Both the position numbers and the translations under genes were made by a program. A stretch of DNA of 64,000 bases from Flavobacteriales bacterium UBA1986 (GTDB taxonomy: Bacteria > Bacteroidota > Bacteroidia > Flavobacteriales_G > Salibacteraceae), in the NCBI GenBank assembly GCA_002336245.1, contig DDDG01000003.1:124438-188437 (forward strand). The letters are read 5' to 3'. Below the pieces are notes generated by a model that was not told the DNA's origin, searched no databases, and was given only the letters and a program-made list of their open reading frames with translations. Positions 1 through 8,120 of the stretch are shown here, in pieces. Each line of letters begins with the position of its first letter. Within the stretch, counting starts at the first letter, position 1.

Positions 1-1785
1 GTTTCTATCTTAGATCGAATGAAGGATGTTACTTCCATCGTGCTTGAAGGAGTTGACCCCGCAATGAGTACCGACGAGCGCCGCAAGATTATTGGCCCTC
101 GTATGGACAGTCTGAAAGAAGCCAATTCAGAAGGCAATATGGAAGCCGTTGTGAAAAGCTTCTACAAAGGCAATGAATATTATATGTTCATCTATAAGGT
201 CTACAAAGACATTCGCTTCGTAGGTGCACCTCCTTCAGCAGTTGGGAAATTTGGTGGCGACACAGACAACTGGATGTGGCCACGTCATACAGGTGACTTC
301 ACTTTGTTTCGCATTTATGCAGATAAGGACAACAATCCTGCTGAGTATTCAGAAGACAACGTTCCGCTTAAACCAAAACATCACCTTCCTGTGAACATCA
401 AAGGAGTAAACACCGGTGATTTTGCCATGATCTTTGGTTTTCCTGGATCGACCGAACGCTACCTATCAAGCTACGGCATTGAGCACAAAATTGATAAAGA
501 ATACCCAACTCGAATTAAGGCGCGTCGCATGAAATTGGACCGCTATGAGGAAGGGATGAATAAAGACGAAGCGGTTCGCATTCAATATGCCAGCAAGCAT
601 GCAGGTGTGAGCAACTACTGGAAGAACTTTATTGGAATGAATAAGGCCTTGCGTGCATTGGGCGTAAAAGAGCAGAAAGCTGCTACTGAAGCTCAATTTG
701 CTGAATGGGCCAAGAAAGATCCGAAAAGAAGCGAACTCTATGGTGGTGTTTTGGATATGTACGAGGAAGGCTATGAGGCTTTGTTGAGTACTCAAAAGAA
801 ACGCGACCTATTCGTAGAAGGCTTCTTGGGAATTGAGATGCTCGGTTTGGCCGGTGGAGCTCAAGGATTGGACAAAGCGCTTTCAGCTGAAGAGGTAAGC
901 GACGAAGAAGTTGCTGCCATGGCTGAGAAGATGAAAGCTGGAGCTGTTTGGCATTTCAAGAACTACAACCTAGAAGTAGATCGCAACATCATGAGTGATG
1001 TATTTGAAATGATGTACACGCAAATTCCAATGGATCAGCTGCCTACTGACTTTAAAACCTTGATTGAAAAGGGTAAAAAAGACTACGTTGGCATTGCCGA
1101 AAAAATCTTCTCGAAGTCAATTTTTGCGAGCAGCGAAAGCTTGAATTCCTTCTTAGAGTCTCCAAAAGCAAAGACTTTACAAAAAGACCCAGCCTATAAA
1201 TTGTATACGTTGTTCTTCAATGATTATATGGAGAACACTTATCCAACGAGATCGGTTGCTGGTGAGAAAATAAATACGGCAGAGCGCTTGTTCATCCGTG
1301 GACTTCGTGAAATGAATCCAAACGAAGCCTATTACCCAGATGCGAACTCAACTTTGAGATTAACTTATGGAACGGTGAGTGGATACGAACCTAAGGATGC
1401 TACTACCTACAACTACTTCACTACGGCGCAAGGAATTCTTGAAAAGTATGTTCCAGGTGATTTAGAGTTTGATGTTCCTGAAAAACTCATCAACTTGATC
1501 AAAGCCAAAGACTACGGCCAATATGGTAAAGACGGCGTTTTGAAGGTGTGTTTCCTTTCAAACAACGACATTACTGGTGGAAACTCTGGAAGTCCTGTGA
1601 TCAATGCTGAGGGTTATTTGATTGGAACTGCTTTTGACGGAAACTGGGAAGCAATGTCGGGTGATGTTGCTTTTGAACCAAACCTTCAGAGAACAATTTC
1701 AGTAGACATTCGCTACACGCTCTTTATTATTGACAAGTATGCAGGAGCAACGCACCTCATCGATGAGATGACGCTCGTGAAATAA
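1..1785 (+). CDS. S46 family dipeptidyl peptidase, DPP7-like (5' partial)
   Basis: Secreted serine peptidase that removes dipeptides from peptide N-termini. The frame is open to base 1, so the true start, the signal peptide and the catalytic His lie outside the window. About 594 residues are visible of a family that is usually near 715. The motif GGNSGSP carries the nucleophile (Ser codon 1585-1587), and the upstream HTGDF region should hold the catalytic Asp. The residue 18 positions after that Ser is Gly (codon 1639-1641, within FDGNWE). In characterised Porphyromonas enzymes Gly here goes with DPP7-type hydrophobic P1 preference, while Arg gives DPP11 Asp/Glu preference; the specificity call is inference from that one site. 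DPP IV and a POT transporter lie 16-21 kb downstream. A terminator hairpin follows the stop codon. Confidence 0.93.
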   Translation, partial: VSILDRMKDVTSIVLEGVDPAMSTDERRKIIGPRMDSLKEANSEGNMEAVVKSFYKGNEYYMFIYKVYKDIRFVGAPPSAVGKFGGDTDNWMWPRHTGDFTLFRIYADKDNNPAEYSEDNVPLKPKHHLPVNIKGVNTGDFAMIFGFPGSTERYLSSYGIEHKIDKEYPTRIKARRMKLDRYEEGMNKDEAVRIQYASKHAGVSNYWKNFIGMNKALRALGVKEQKAATEAQFAEWAKKDPKRSELYGGVLDMYEEGYEALLSTQKKRDLFVEGFLGIEMLGLAGGAQGLDKALSAEEVSDEEVAAMAEKMKAGAVWHFKNYNLEVDRNIMSDVFEMMYTQIPMDQLPTDFKTLIEKGKKDYVGIAEKIFSKSIFASSESLNSFLESPKAKTLQKDPAYKLYTLFFNDYMENTYPTRSVAGEKINTAERLFIRGLREMNPNEAYYPDANSTLRLTYGTVSGYEPKDATTYNYFTTAQGILEKYVPGDLEFDVPEKLINLIKAKDYGQYGKDGVLKVCFLSNNDITGGNSGSPVINAEGYLIGTAFDGNWEAMSGDVAFEPNLQRTISVDIRYTLFIIDKYAGATHLIDEMTLVK

Positions 1786-1803
1786 GCGTACCCAACGAAG
1801 CTT

Positions 1804-1844
1804 AAAGCCGTCTTTTGAACTATTTCAACTGACGGCTTTTTTTT
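1804..1844 (+). terminator. Rho-independent terminator after the S46 peptidase
   Basis: AAAGCCGTC (1804-1812) pairs perfectly with GACGGCTTT (1831-1839) across an 18-nt loop. The stem runs straight into an uninterrupted T tract ending at 1844. Confidence 0.8.
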
Positions 1845-1850
1845 GTGTTC

Positions 1851-1858
1851 TACATTTG
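1851..1858 (+). promoter_or_regulatory. -7 element TACATTTG, methyltransferase promoter
   Basis: Exact match to the Bacteroidota TAnnTTTG consensus directly after the upstream terminator. The ATG at 1863 lies only 4 nt downstream, so the transcript should have essentially no leader. It also rules out the GTG at 1845 as start, because that codon is upstream of the element. Confidence 0.6.
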
Positions 1859-1862
1859 GTCT

Positions 1863-2597
1863 ATGTCACAAGGTGTTGAGTGGTTCGAAGAATGGTTTGA
1901 CACGCCATACTATCACATGCTTTACTCGAAGCACGACCTCGACGAGGCCATGACTTTCACCAAGAATCTTGTTTCCAAGATTAAGCTTCCCATAGATGCG
2001 CGCATTCTTGACCTTGGTTGTGGAAAAGGTCGGCATTCCATTTACTTGAATCAGCAAGGCTATTCCGTTGTCGGACTCGATCTTAGTTGTAAGAGTATTG
2101 CGAGTGCAAAGGAGTTTGAGCGACCTGATCTAAGCTTTTCCCAAGGCGATATGCGCCAGGAGTTTGGCACTGAAGAATACGACCTTATCTTAAACCTCTT
2201 CACAAGTTTTGGTTACTTCAAAACGAGCGAAGAACACATCCCTGTATTAGAAAACGTGCATAGGGCCTTAAAGCCTGGTGGTCGTTTTGTGTTAGATTTT
2301 TTCAACTCCGAAGTACTTCGAAAAGATGAAGGAGATCATTCTCTGGAGATGGAAGGCGTCAAATTCACATTTTCGAAACGTTATGAGTCCGATCGAGTTG
2401 TGAAACAAATTCACATCATTGATGGAGCTGAAAAACACCAATTTAAGGAAGAAGTGCTTACCTGGTCGGTTAGTGAATTGAGACACCTCCTTGAAAGTTG
2501 CGGGCTTAAAATCATAAACACTTACGGTAGCTACCTACTCGACTCCTTCGACCATCGGAATTCTGAACGCATCATTTTCTGCGCACAAAAATCTTAA
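1863..2597 (+). CDS. Class I SAM-dependent methyltransferase
   Basis: A 244-residue cytosolic methyltransferase of unknown substrate. The SAM-binding glycine motif is visible as LDLGCGKGRHS (about residues 51-61), followed by an acidic strand end in VGLDLS, a GDM segment and a post-motif region LKPGGRFVLDFF typical of Methyltransf_25/11 domains. The first ATG behind the TACATTTG element was chosen as start; the frame stays open further upstream to a GTG at 1845, but that codon lies before the likely transcription start. The gene stands alone between two promoters. No specific acceptor (quinone, lipid, rRNA or small molecule) can be assigned. Confidence 0.85.
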   Translation: MSQGVEWFEEWFDTPYYHMLYSKHDLDEAMTFTKNLVSKIKLPIDARILDLGCGKGRHSIYLNQQGYSVVGLDLSCKSIASAKEFERPDLSFSQGDMRQEFGTEEYDLILNLFTSFGYFKTSEEHIPVLENVHRALKPGGRFVLDFFNSEVLRKDEGDHSLEMEGVKFTFSKRYESDRVVKQIHIIDGAEKHQFKEEVLTWSVSELRHLLESCGLKIINTYGSYLLDSFDHRNSERIIFCAQKS

Positions 2598-2666
2598 GCT
2601 TTCAGTCTTGTCTCTCTTCCATACATAGGTGGAAATATCCGCTCTTATCTTGAAGGTCTTTATTCT

Positions 2667-2674
2667 TAGATTTG
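2667..2674 (+). promoter_or_regulatory. -7 element TAGATTTG, lpdA promoter
   Basis: Exact TAnnTTTG match 30 nt before the lpdA ATG, in the 107-bp gap after the methyltransferase. Confidence 0.55.
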
Positions 2675-2704
2675 CTCCCTCATCATTAAAACTACTGTCG
2701 ACTT

Positions 2705-4093
2705 ATGTCTTATGATATGATCGTTCTTGGCAGCGGACCTGGAGGTTACGTAGCTGCCATTCGAGCCGCCCAATTAGGAATGAAAACTGCAATTATTGAG
2801 CGTGAATCGCTTGGAGGAATTTGCCTAAACTGGGGTTGCATCCCTACCAAAGCTCTCCTAAAAAGTGCACAGGTTTTTGAATATCTAAATCATGCCTCCG
2901 ATTATGGAATTGTAGTAGGTAGTGCTAAGCACGATTTCAAAGCCGTTGTGAGTCGATCTAGAGGAGTAGCCGACAAAATGAGCAAGGGTATCACGTATTT
3001 GATGAAGAAGAACAAAATCGATGTTCACATGGGAACAGGCAAATTGCTTGCCCCCGGAAAAATTGAACTCACCGATGACAAAGGAGCAAAAAGCACCTTA
3101 GAGGCTAAGAACATCATTGTTTCTACTGGAGCTCGATCGCGCTCCTTGGATCACATTCAGCAAGAGGGTAAAAAAATCATTGGCTATCGCGAGGCAATGA
3201 CCCTTCCGTCACTTCCTAAGAAAATGGTGATTATGGGCTCAGGCGCCATCGGCTCTGAGTTTGCCTATTTTTACCAAACCATGGGTACAGAGGTCACTCT
3301 CATTGAATACCTTCCAAACATCGTCCCTGTAGAAGACGAAGAAGTTTCAAAACAATTGGGTCGCTCGTTCAAGAAAATGGGCATGAACGTGATGGTTGGA
3401 AGCTCTGTTGAAAAGGTAGACACGAGCGGAAAAGGTTGTAAAGTAACTGTGACCACCAAAAAAGGTGAAGAAGTCATCGAATGTGATGTCGTGCTTTCGG
3501 CTGTTGGAATCGTTGCCAACTTAGAGAATATTGGTTTAGAAGACTTAGGAGTTGCCACCGATAAAGGAAAAATACTTGTCGATGAATATTACGCCACCAA
3601 CATTCCTGGAATTTACGCCATCGGCGACTGTGTTCCTGGACCTGCTTTGGCTCACGTAGCATCTGCAGAAGGCATTACCTGTGTTGAGAAAATTGCTGGA
3701 CTGAATCCTGAAGCAATCGATTACGGAAACATTCCTGGTTGTACTTATTGCAGCCCAGAAGTAGCTTCCGTTGGAATGACTGAGGCCGCAGCGAAAGAAG
3801 CGGGCTATGAATTGAAAGTGGGTAAATTCCCATTCTCTGCATCAGGAAAAGCAAGTGCTGCTGGTCATAACGAAGGTTTCGTGAAGCTCATCTTCGATGC
3901 GAAATACGGTGAATTGCTTGGAGGCCATATGATTGGTTCAAACGTAACCGAGATGATTGCTGAGATTGTTTCCATTAGAAAACTGGAAACAACCGGACAT
4001 GAAATCATCAAAACAATACACCCTCACCCAACGATGAGTGAGGCGATTATGGAAGCCGCTGCCGCAGCTTACGATGAAGTGATTCATATATAA
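2705..4093 (+). CDS. lpdA: Dihydrolipoyl dehydrogenase (E3)
   Basis: FAD-dependent disulfide oxidoreductase that reoxidises dihydrolipoamide in the pyruvate, 2-oxoglutarate and branched-chain dehydrogenase complexes and in glycine cleavage. The 462 residues match the family length. Visible features are the N-terminal FAD motif GSGPGGYVAA, the redox disulfide Cys40/Cys45 in GGICLNWGC, a second dinucleotide motif GSGAIGSEFA for NAD, and the C-terminal HPHPTMSE stretch that carries the catalytic His-Glu pair (about His441, Glu446). It is monocistronic, with its own -7 element and a strong terminator, and no E1/E2 genes adjacent, as is common for an E3 shared among complexes. Confidence 0.97.
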   Translation: MSYDMIVLGSGPGGYVAAIRAAQLGMKTAIIERESLGGICLNWGCIPTKALLKSAQVFEYLNHASDYGIVVGSAKHDFKAVVSRSRGVADKMSKGITYLMKKNKIDVHMGTGKLLAPGKIELTDDKGAKSTLEAKNIIVSTGARSRSLDHIQQEGKKIIGYREAMTLPSLPKKMVIMGSGAIGSEFAYFYQTMGTEVTLIEYLPNIVPVEDEEVSKQLGRSFKKMGMNVMVGSSVEKVDTSGKGCKVTVTTKKGEEVIECDVVLSAVGIVANLENIGLEDLGVATDKGKILVDEYYATNIPGIYAIGDCVPGPALAHVASAEGITCVEKIAGLNPEAIDYGNIPGCTYCSPEVASVGMTEAAAKEAGYELKVGKFPFSASGKASAAGHNEGFVKLIFDAKYGELLGGHMIGSNVTEMIAEIVSIRKLETTGHEIIKTIHPHPTMSEAIMEAAAAAYDEVIHI

Positions 4094-4113
4094 TCGACGT
4101 TCAACGAATAGTG

Positions 4114-4148
4114 AACGGCAGCAACCTTGTGTTCGCTGCCGTTTTTTT
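4114..4148 (+). terminator. Rho-independent terminator after lpdA
   Basis: AACGGCAGC (4114-4122) pairs with GCTGCCGTT (4135-4143), followed by a T run to 4148. The asparagine synthase ATG is only 12 nt further on, so that gene must start transcription within or just after this structure. Confidence 0.8.
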
Positions 4149-4160
4149 ATTTTTTGATTT

Positions 4161-6089
4161 ATGTGTGGAATCCTTGGATTTGCCCCTTCTCTAGATCATC
4201 GGACACTTCTCAATGAACTCGAGGCTTCTTCTGAGCGTCTGGCATTGCGAGGTCCGGATGCCAAAGGATTGTGGCTTTCGGATGACTTGGGGCTCGCACA
4301 CCGCCGACTTTCCATCATCGACACTTCCACATCGGCGAATCAACCCATGTGGGACATTCATTCGCGATACGGACTAGTATTCAACGGCGAGATCTACAAC
4401 TACAAGGAGTTGAGGGCAGGGCTAACTCTAAGGGGTTGTGTATTTCAAACCGCTTCAGACACCGAGGTTCTCCTGCAGTTGTACATGCTAGACGGGGAAC
4501 AGATGCTTGATCAATTGAATGGCTTTTTCGCATTCGCCATCTACGACCGTGAAAGCAAAGAACTCTTTCTTGCGCGAGATCGAATGGGCATCAAACCTCT
4601 CGTATACAGCATGAATGAATTTGGCTTTTCTTTCTCTTCAGAAGTAAAGGCTTTAATCAGCTTTTTACCTAAGAAGGAAGTTTCCCAAACGGCCTTATTC
4701 TCTTATTTACAGCTCACCTACGTCCCTGCCCCTTTAACTATGATTCAGGGAGTGTTCAAACTGGAACCTGGTCATTGTATGCGAGTGCAATGCGGTAAGA
4801 ATCCAAAATTCCTAAATGAACCAACTGCCTATTATCAATTGGAAAGTGGCAACAAAGGAATAAGCTCGGTAAATACAAAAGACTATCTCACGGCAATGTC
4901 GGAGATGAAAGCTTTGCTTCGTTCATCTGTTCAGAAAAGGCTGGTTGCAGATGTACCCTTGGGGGCCTTCTTGAGTGGTGGGGTTGACTCATCGATTATT
5001 GCTTTGCTCGCATCTCAAGATCAAAAGGATTTTCAAACTTTCTCGATTGGTTACGCCGATGAAGTCCTCTTTGATGAAAGCGCATATGCTCGTGAAGTTG
5101 CCGACTCTATTGGAACCGAACATACCGTCTTCGATTTAAAGAATGAGGACCTCTTCGAACATTATCAAGCTGTACTCGACTACATGGATGAACCCTTTGC
5201 CGATTCTTCGGCTTTGGCGGTCTACATTCTAAGTCAGAAAACACGTAAACATATCAGTGTAGCTCTCTCCGGCGATGGCGCTGATGAGCTCTTCAGTGGA
5301 TACAACAAACATGCGGCTGAGTTTCGAATAGACCACCCGCCCCTCATCGATGGAGCGCTTCCTCTTGTCAAGCCATTGCTCAACCTTTTTCCGAAGAGTA
5401 GACAAAGTAAATTGGGTAATTTGAATCGCAAGGCCGAGCGTTATTTGAGGGGCAAAAATTTATCCCGAAGAGACCGATATTGGTCATGGGCCAGCATTCT
5501 CGATGAAGAAGATGCCAACTATCTGTTGCGAGAAAAACAAAGTGGTCAGCTGCAACGACTCAGCGACGAAGCCTATGGCTACAAAAAGCTTCGCAAGCGT
5601 TATTTGAATACCCTCAGCAAGGGTGGAGATTTCAATGAAGTTCTGTTGTGCGACCAGCGCCTTGTATTATCAAACGATATGCTCAAGAAGGTCGATAGCA
5701 TGTCGATGGCGAACAGCTTGGAGGTTCGAACACCATTTCTCGATCACGAACTGGTAGAGTATGTAAACGACTTGCCTTCATCCTTTAAAATCAATGGCAC
5801 AACTCGCAAGAAGATCCTAAAAGACTCTTACCGGAAGGAACTTCCTGCCAGCATTTTCGATAGGCCCAAACATGGATTTGAAGTCCCATTATTGCCCTGG
5901 TTCACTGGGCCATTGAGGGCGAAAATTGAAAATGAATTTCTCAACTTGGATGAGATCGAGGCCGACGGAATTTTCAATCGGGGTGGCGTTAGTCACCTCT
6001 TGAATCAGTTGTTCTCTAAAAGTCCGAATGAAGCAACCGGGAGCATTTGGGCCCTAATCGCCTTTCAAAATTGGTGGAAGAAACTTTAA
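4161..6089 (+). CDS. asnB: Glutamine-hydrolysing asparagine synthase-like amidotransferase
   Basis: Two-domain amidotransferase of 642 residues. It begins MCGILGF, placing the class II glutaminase nucleophile Cys directly after the initiator Met. The C-terminal synthetase domain has the ATP pyrophosphatase loop SGGVDSS (about residues 272-278) and a later SGDGADELF motif. The family converts Asp plus Gln to Asn plus Glu, but members sitting in exopolysaccharide clusters are often thought to amidate sugars or other substrates. Here it heads a polysaccharide gene run and is separated by 2 nt from a GT4 glycosyltransferase, so a surface-polysaccharide role is as likely as Asn biosynthesis. A T-rich TATTTTTTG just before the ATG is a weak -7 candidate with one extra base. 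Confidence 0.88.
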   Translation: MCGILGFAPSLDHRTLLNELEASSERLALRGPDAKGLWLSDDLGLAHRRLSIIDTSTSANQPMWDIHSRYGLVFNGEIYNYKELRAGLTLRGCVFQTASDTEVLLQLYMLDGEQMLDQLNGFFAFAIYDRESKELFLARDRMGIKPLVYSMNEFGFSFSSEVKALISFLPKKEVSQTALFSYLQLTYVPAPLTMIQGVFKLEPGHCMRVQCGKNPKFLNEPTAYYQLESGNKGISSVNTKDYLTAMSEMKALLRSSVQKRLVADVPLGAFLSGGVDSSIIALLASQDQKDFQTFSIGYADEVLFDESAYAREVADSIGTEHTVFDLKNEDLFEHYQAVLDYMDEPFADSSALAVYILSQKTRKHISVALSGDGADELFSGYNKHAAEFRIDHPPLIDGALPLVKPLLNLFPKSRQSKLGNLNRKAERYLRGKNLSRRDRYWSWASILDEEDANYLLREKQSGQLQRLSDEAYGYKKLRKRYLNTLSKGGDFNEVLLCDQRLVLSNDMLKKVDSMSMANSLEVRTPFLDHELVEYVNDLPSSFKINGTTRKKILKDSYRKELPASIFDRPKHGFEVPLLPWFTGPLRAKIENEFLNLDEIEADGIFNRGGVSHLLNQLFSKSPNEATGSIWALIAFQNWWKKL

Positions 6090-6091
6090 GT

Positions 6092-7255
6092 ATGAAGATT
6101 CGAGTACTTCGCATCATAAACCGCTTCAATCTTGGAGGCCCAACGTACAATGTGGCATACTTGAGCAAGTACTTAGATGAGCGCTTCGAAACACTTCTTG
6201 TTGGGGGAATGAAGGACGAAAGCGAGGGAAGTTCGGCCTACATACTTGATGAGTTGGGCTTGGAAACACGCCTAATCTCAAATATGCACCGATCCATTAA
6301 ACCTAGCGCCGACTGGAAAGCATACCGAGAACTTCGACAGATCATTCGAGAATACAAACCCGACATCGTACATACGCATGCATCAAAATCGGGAACTTTA
6401 GGCAGGCTCGCTGCCATACATGAAGGTGTTCCGGTAATACTTCACACATTTCACGGCCACATCTTCCACTCCTATTTTTCAAGTCTGAAAACGAAAGTTT
6501 TCTTGTTCATTGAAAGGTACTTAGCCAAGAGGAGCACCCGAATTATTGCCATCAGTACATTGCAAAAAAAAGAACTCACTGAGGAGTTTGAGGTTTGCAA
6601 ACCTTCAAAGGCAGTGGTTATTCCATTGGGCTTTGATTTGGCTAGATTCCAAAAAGATCAAGAGAACCTCAGAAATGAGTTTAGAACTAAGTACGAGTTA
6701 GAGGGAGATGAGGTCGCAATAGGAATCATAGGAAGACTTGTTCCTGTTAAGGATCACATGACATTCCTGAAAGCTGTCGCTCACATGCGAGCTAAGGCAA
6801 AATACCGAGTGTTCATCATTGGTGATGGCGAATTGCGTGCTGAGCTTGAATCGAAAACGGAGGAACTAGATTTGAGCAATCGCGTAGTATTCACTTCCTG
6901 GATTACAAACATCGAATTTGCATTGGCTGGACTTGACATTGTGGCCCTTAGCAGCTTGAACGAAGGAACCCCTGTTAGCCTTTTTGAAGCTCAAGCAGCT
7001 AAACGTGCCATAGTTAGCACAGACGTAGGCGGGATAGAAAATGTGGTGATCCCGGGTGAAAGTGCACTGCTTTCCAATGCTGGAAATTGGCAAGAACTGT
7101 CCAAAAATCTTCAGTTATTGGCCGATTCTCCTCAAAAGCGGAACGAAATGGCAGAGAAAGGGCACGACTTTGTGCTTGAACGCTTCAGCTACCAACGCCT
7201 AGTGAAAGACATGTCTGACATTTATATTCGTCTTTTGGACGAAGTAAAGACCTGA
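6092..7255 (+). CDS. GT4-family glycosyltransferase
   Basis: Retaining GT-B glycosyltransferase of 387 residues that probably adds a sugar to a lipid-linked polysaccharide precursor at the inner face of the membrane. The N-terminal half has the acceptor-side loop NRFNLGGP and a HTHASKSGTLGR segment. The C-terminal half has the nucleotide-sugar region GIIGRLVPVKDH, then SLNEGTPVSLFEAQAA carrying the E-x7-E-type donor motif of Glycos_transf_1. The ATG at 6092, 2 nt after the asnB stop, was chosen; an in-frame extension to 6047 would overlap asnB. Neighbouring export genes support a role in exopolysaccharide or capsule assembly. The sugar specificity cannot be read. Confidence 0.88.
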   Translation: MKIRVLRIINRFNLGGPTYNVAYLSKYLDERFETLLVGGMKDESEGSSAYILDELGLETRLISNMHRSIKPSADWKAYRELRQIIREYKPDIVHTHASKSGTLGRLAAIHEGVPVILHTFHGHIFHSYFSSLKTKVFLFIERYLAKRSTRIIAISTLQKKELTEEFEVCKPSKAVVIPLGFDLARFQKDQENLRNEFRTKYELEGDEVAIGIIGRLVPVKDHMTFLKAVAHMRAKAKYRVFIIGDGELRAELESKTEELDLSNRVVFTSWITNIEFALAGLDIVALSSLNEGTPVSLFEAQAAKRAIVSTDVGGIENVVIPGESALLSNAGNWQELSKNLQLLADSPQKRNEMAEKGHDFVLERFSYQRLVKDMSDIYIRLLDEVKT

Positions 7256-7271
7256 TTCGGAGGCATAATAT

Positions 7272-7279
7272 TACTTTTG
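7272..7279 (+). promoter_or_regulatory. -7 element TACTTTTG ahead of the export genes
   Basis: Exact TAnnTTTG match 46 nt before the Wza-like ATG. It suggests the export/kinase genes can be transcribed independently of asnB and the GT4 gene. Confidence 0.55.
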
Positions 7280-7325
7280 CTCCGCTTTTGAAGCCGCTGT
7301 TTGTGGCGAAACCTGAACCTTATAA

Positions 7326-8114
7326 ATGGGACTCAAAAAACTCATTGCAATTCTTCTTCTGCTCGGTGGAGCATTTTACTACAGCTCCTGCGGATTGTTA
7401 AATCAGAACATCATGCTGAGAACAAAGAAGGATTACGTCTTTGATATGCCGCCAGACACCGTAGATCCTGAATATAGGATTTCGCCAAACGACATGTTGG
7501 ATTTCAGGCTTTTCTCGAAAGATGGATTTAAACTTGTTGACTTGTCAAGTCAGGCGCAGCAAGGTGGAGGGAATTTCAACCAATCTTTTGCCAGGTACCT
7601 CGTTGAGCACGATGGGCTCGTAAAACTTCCCATTCTAGGAAGAATTCAAATTGCCGGCTATACGCTTCGAGATGCAGAATATATGCTCGTAGAACGTTAT
7701 CGCAGTTATTACAACGATCCCTTCATTTTGCTGAATGTGCAGAACCGCAGGGTAATTGTCTTTCCGGGCGACGATGCCAGTGCCTCGGTGATTAGCTTAG
7801 TGAACAACAACACTACGCTGATAGAAGCATTGGCTATGGCCGGTGGACTTTCTTCCAATGGTAAGGCGAAGAAGATTAAACTCATCCGCCGGACTGAGCT
7901 CAATCAGGACCCTGAGGTATTTCTAATTGACCTCTCACAAATTGCAGGCGTAAAGCAGGCAAATATGATCGTTCAAGCGAATGACATCATTTACGTTCAA
8001 CCCCGGCTTAGACTTGCCAGTGATGTAATTAAAGAAATTACCCCCATCGTAAGTTTGATTACAAGCACCTTTACAATCATTACCTTCTACAACTTCATTC
8101 AATCACAGCCCTAA
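7326..8114 (+). CDS. Wza-like polysaccharide export lipoprotein
   Basis: Outer-membrane polysaccharide export (OPX) protein of 262 residues. The N-terminus has a hydrophobic segment ending in a lipobox-like YYSSC, so Cys21 or so should be acylated. A Poly_export domain follows (YRISPNDMLDFRLFSKD onward), with the LPILGRIQIAGYTL strand and then an SLBB-type region (VIVFPGDDASASVIS, ALAMAGGLSSNG). The C-terminus ends in a hydrophobic helix (IVSLITSTFTIITFYNF), as in the helix-forming or membrane anchor of OPX proteins. It lies 6 nt upstream of the Wzc-like gene, the usual OPX/PCP pairing. The length is shorter than E. coli Wza but normal for Bacteroidota. Confidence 0.9.
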   Translation: MGLKKLIAILLLLGGAFYYSSCGLLNQNIMLRTKKDYVFDMPPDTVDPEYRISPNDMLDFRLFSKDGFKLVDLSSQAQQGGGNFNQSFARYLVEHDGLVKLPILGRIQIAGYTLRDAEYMLVERYRSYYNDPFILLNVQNRRVIVFPGDDASASVISLVNNNTTLIEALAMAGGLSSNGKAKKIKLIRRTELNQDPEVFLIDLSQIAGVKQANMIVQANDIIYVQPRLRLASDVIKEITPIVSLITSTFTIITFYNFIQSQP

Positions 8115-8120
8115 GAAATA

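Noticed and set aside
6047..6091. Upstream start for the GT4 gene
   Set aside because: It would overlap asnB by 43 nt and adds residues not typical of the family; the ATG at 6092 fits operon spacing.
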